Below, piece after piece: positions 5,014 through 5,252 of a DNA stretch of 5,252 nucleotides. The notes beneath the pieces are model-generated. The model was not told where the DNA came from. It searched no databases and worked only from the letters and a program-made list of their open reading frames with translations. The position numbers and the translations under genes were made by a program. The stretch comes from Holophagales bacterium (GTDB taxonomy: Bacteria; Acidobacteriota; Holophagae; Holophagales; Holophagaceae). The DNA lies in contig JAITFL010000051.1 in NCBI GenBank assembly GCA_031281385.1, positions 1 to 5,252 of the forward strand, read 5' to 3'. Within the stretch, counting starts at the first letter, position 1. Each line of letters begins with the position of its first letter.

Positions 5014-5153
5014 TGGTCCGGCGCGTCCCGGTAGCACGTTCCTATTTTTCGCGCTCGGGTTCGCGGCCCGGTGACTTGGTTCGTTTCGCGCCGGGTCGTG
5101 GAGCCCGCCCTGATGCTGAATCATTCGCCCGGCAGATTCATCGGGCGGAATGG
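5014..5153 (+). repeat. Repeat family unit 3
   Basis: A complete 140-bp unit at the second locus. It pairs the GGCGCGTCCCGGTA block seen in unit 1 (5020-5033) with the 'CTTGGTTCGT' segment seen in unit 2 (5065-5117), then the GGAGCCCGCCC block and the hairpin ending GGAATGG at 5153. It is therefore a mosaic relative to the units at 2732-2985. Confidence 0.88.
5123..5151 (+). repeat. Hairpin block of repeat unit 3
   Basis: ATTCGCCCG (5123-5131) pairs with CGGGCGGAAT (5142-5151) around GCAGATTCAT, nine pairs with one bulged G. An alternative stem, TGAATC (5117-5122) with GATTCA (5135-5140), uses loop bases, so two folds exclude each other. Confidence 0.7.
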
Positions 5154-5252
5154 ATGCCCGGTGCGGTTATTTGCATGACACGTATCTTTCGTGCTCGGGT
5201 CTGCCGCCAAACAACCTGCATTGCCAACCGCCGGTTCATGGAGCCCGCCCGG
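5154..5252 (+). repeat. Repeat family unit 4 (cut by window edge)
   Basis: Directly follows unit 3 in the same orientation: the TCATGGAGCCCGCC block starts at 5236, 140 bases after the matching block of unit 3 (5096). It begins GCCCGGTGCGGTTATT, aligning without gaps to the start of unit 2, but contains the 'CCAAACAACC' segment of unit 1, at 55 of 56 bases over 5194-5249. The array probably continues to the right. Confidence 0.85.

Noticed and set aside
2741..5252. Repeat units as integron attC sites
   Set aside because: The length is in the attC range, but I find no inverted GTTRRRY/RYYYAAC core pair, units are joined directly without cassettes, and no integron integrase gene is visible.
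2741..5252. Repeat arrays as CRISPR
   Set aside because: Units are about 139 bp with long conserved blocks and only two alternative inner segments, not short repeats with unique spacers; no cas gene is present.

Overview
The window looks like accessory or boundary DNA of a proteobacterial chromosome. The best taxonomic hint is a recognisable yacG (the DNA gyrase inhibitor YacG family is essentially proteobacterial). A TPR protein with a transglutaminase-like Cys-His-Asp core, of a type I associate with proteobacteria, agrees. I cannot name a genus. Base composition is patchy: by direct count, positions 901-960 (inside the methyltransferase) hold 15 G/C of 60, while positions 2161-2220 (inside the ABC gene) hold 41 of 60. 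This suggests pieces of different origin.

Layout. (i) 1-464: the 3' end of an IS5-family transposase gene, running in from the left edge, then a small candidate terminator. (ii) 505-1569, minus: a complete, AT-rich DNA cytosine-5 methyltransferase facing the transposase, with its own Shine-Dalgarno and a terminator-like hairpin with an 8-nt U-tract upstream; no restriction endonuclease, Vsr or specificity gene is visible. (iii) 1866-2633, minus: a solitary ABC ATPase of the tungstate/molybdate-like type with all nucleotide-binding motifs but no permease or binding protein beside it; it has a plausible promoter of its own. (iv) 2732-2985: a tandem array of about 139-bp non-coding repeat units, followed by about 280 bp of inverted-repeat-rich DNA without a gene. 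(v) 3286-3477, plus: yacG, alone. (vi) 3478-3681: a convergent gap with several small perfect hairpins. (vii) 3682-4809, minus: a secreted or lipidated TPR/transglutaminase-like protein with a strong ribosome site and two extended -10 promoters. (viii) 4883-5252: palindromic DNA leading into a second array of the same repeat family, cut by the right edge.

The genes do not form an operon or an obvious pathway: each appears to be its own transcription unit. The most unusual feature is the repeat family. Four units at two loci about 2.4 kb apart are built from conserved blocks separated by alternative segments, and the alternatives are combined differently at the two loci. One 56-nt block is 55/56 identical between the loci although its surroundings have diverged. 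This points to block-wise recombination or conversion, or to a constrained structured element. I do not recognise the family.
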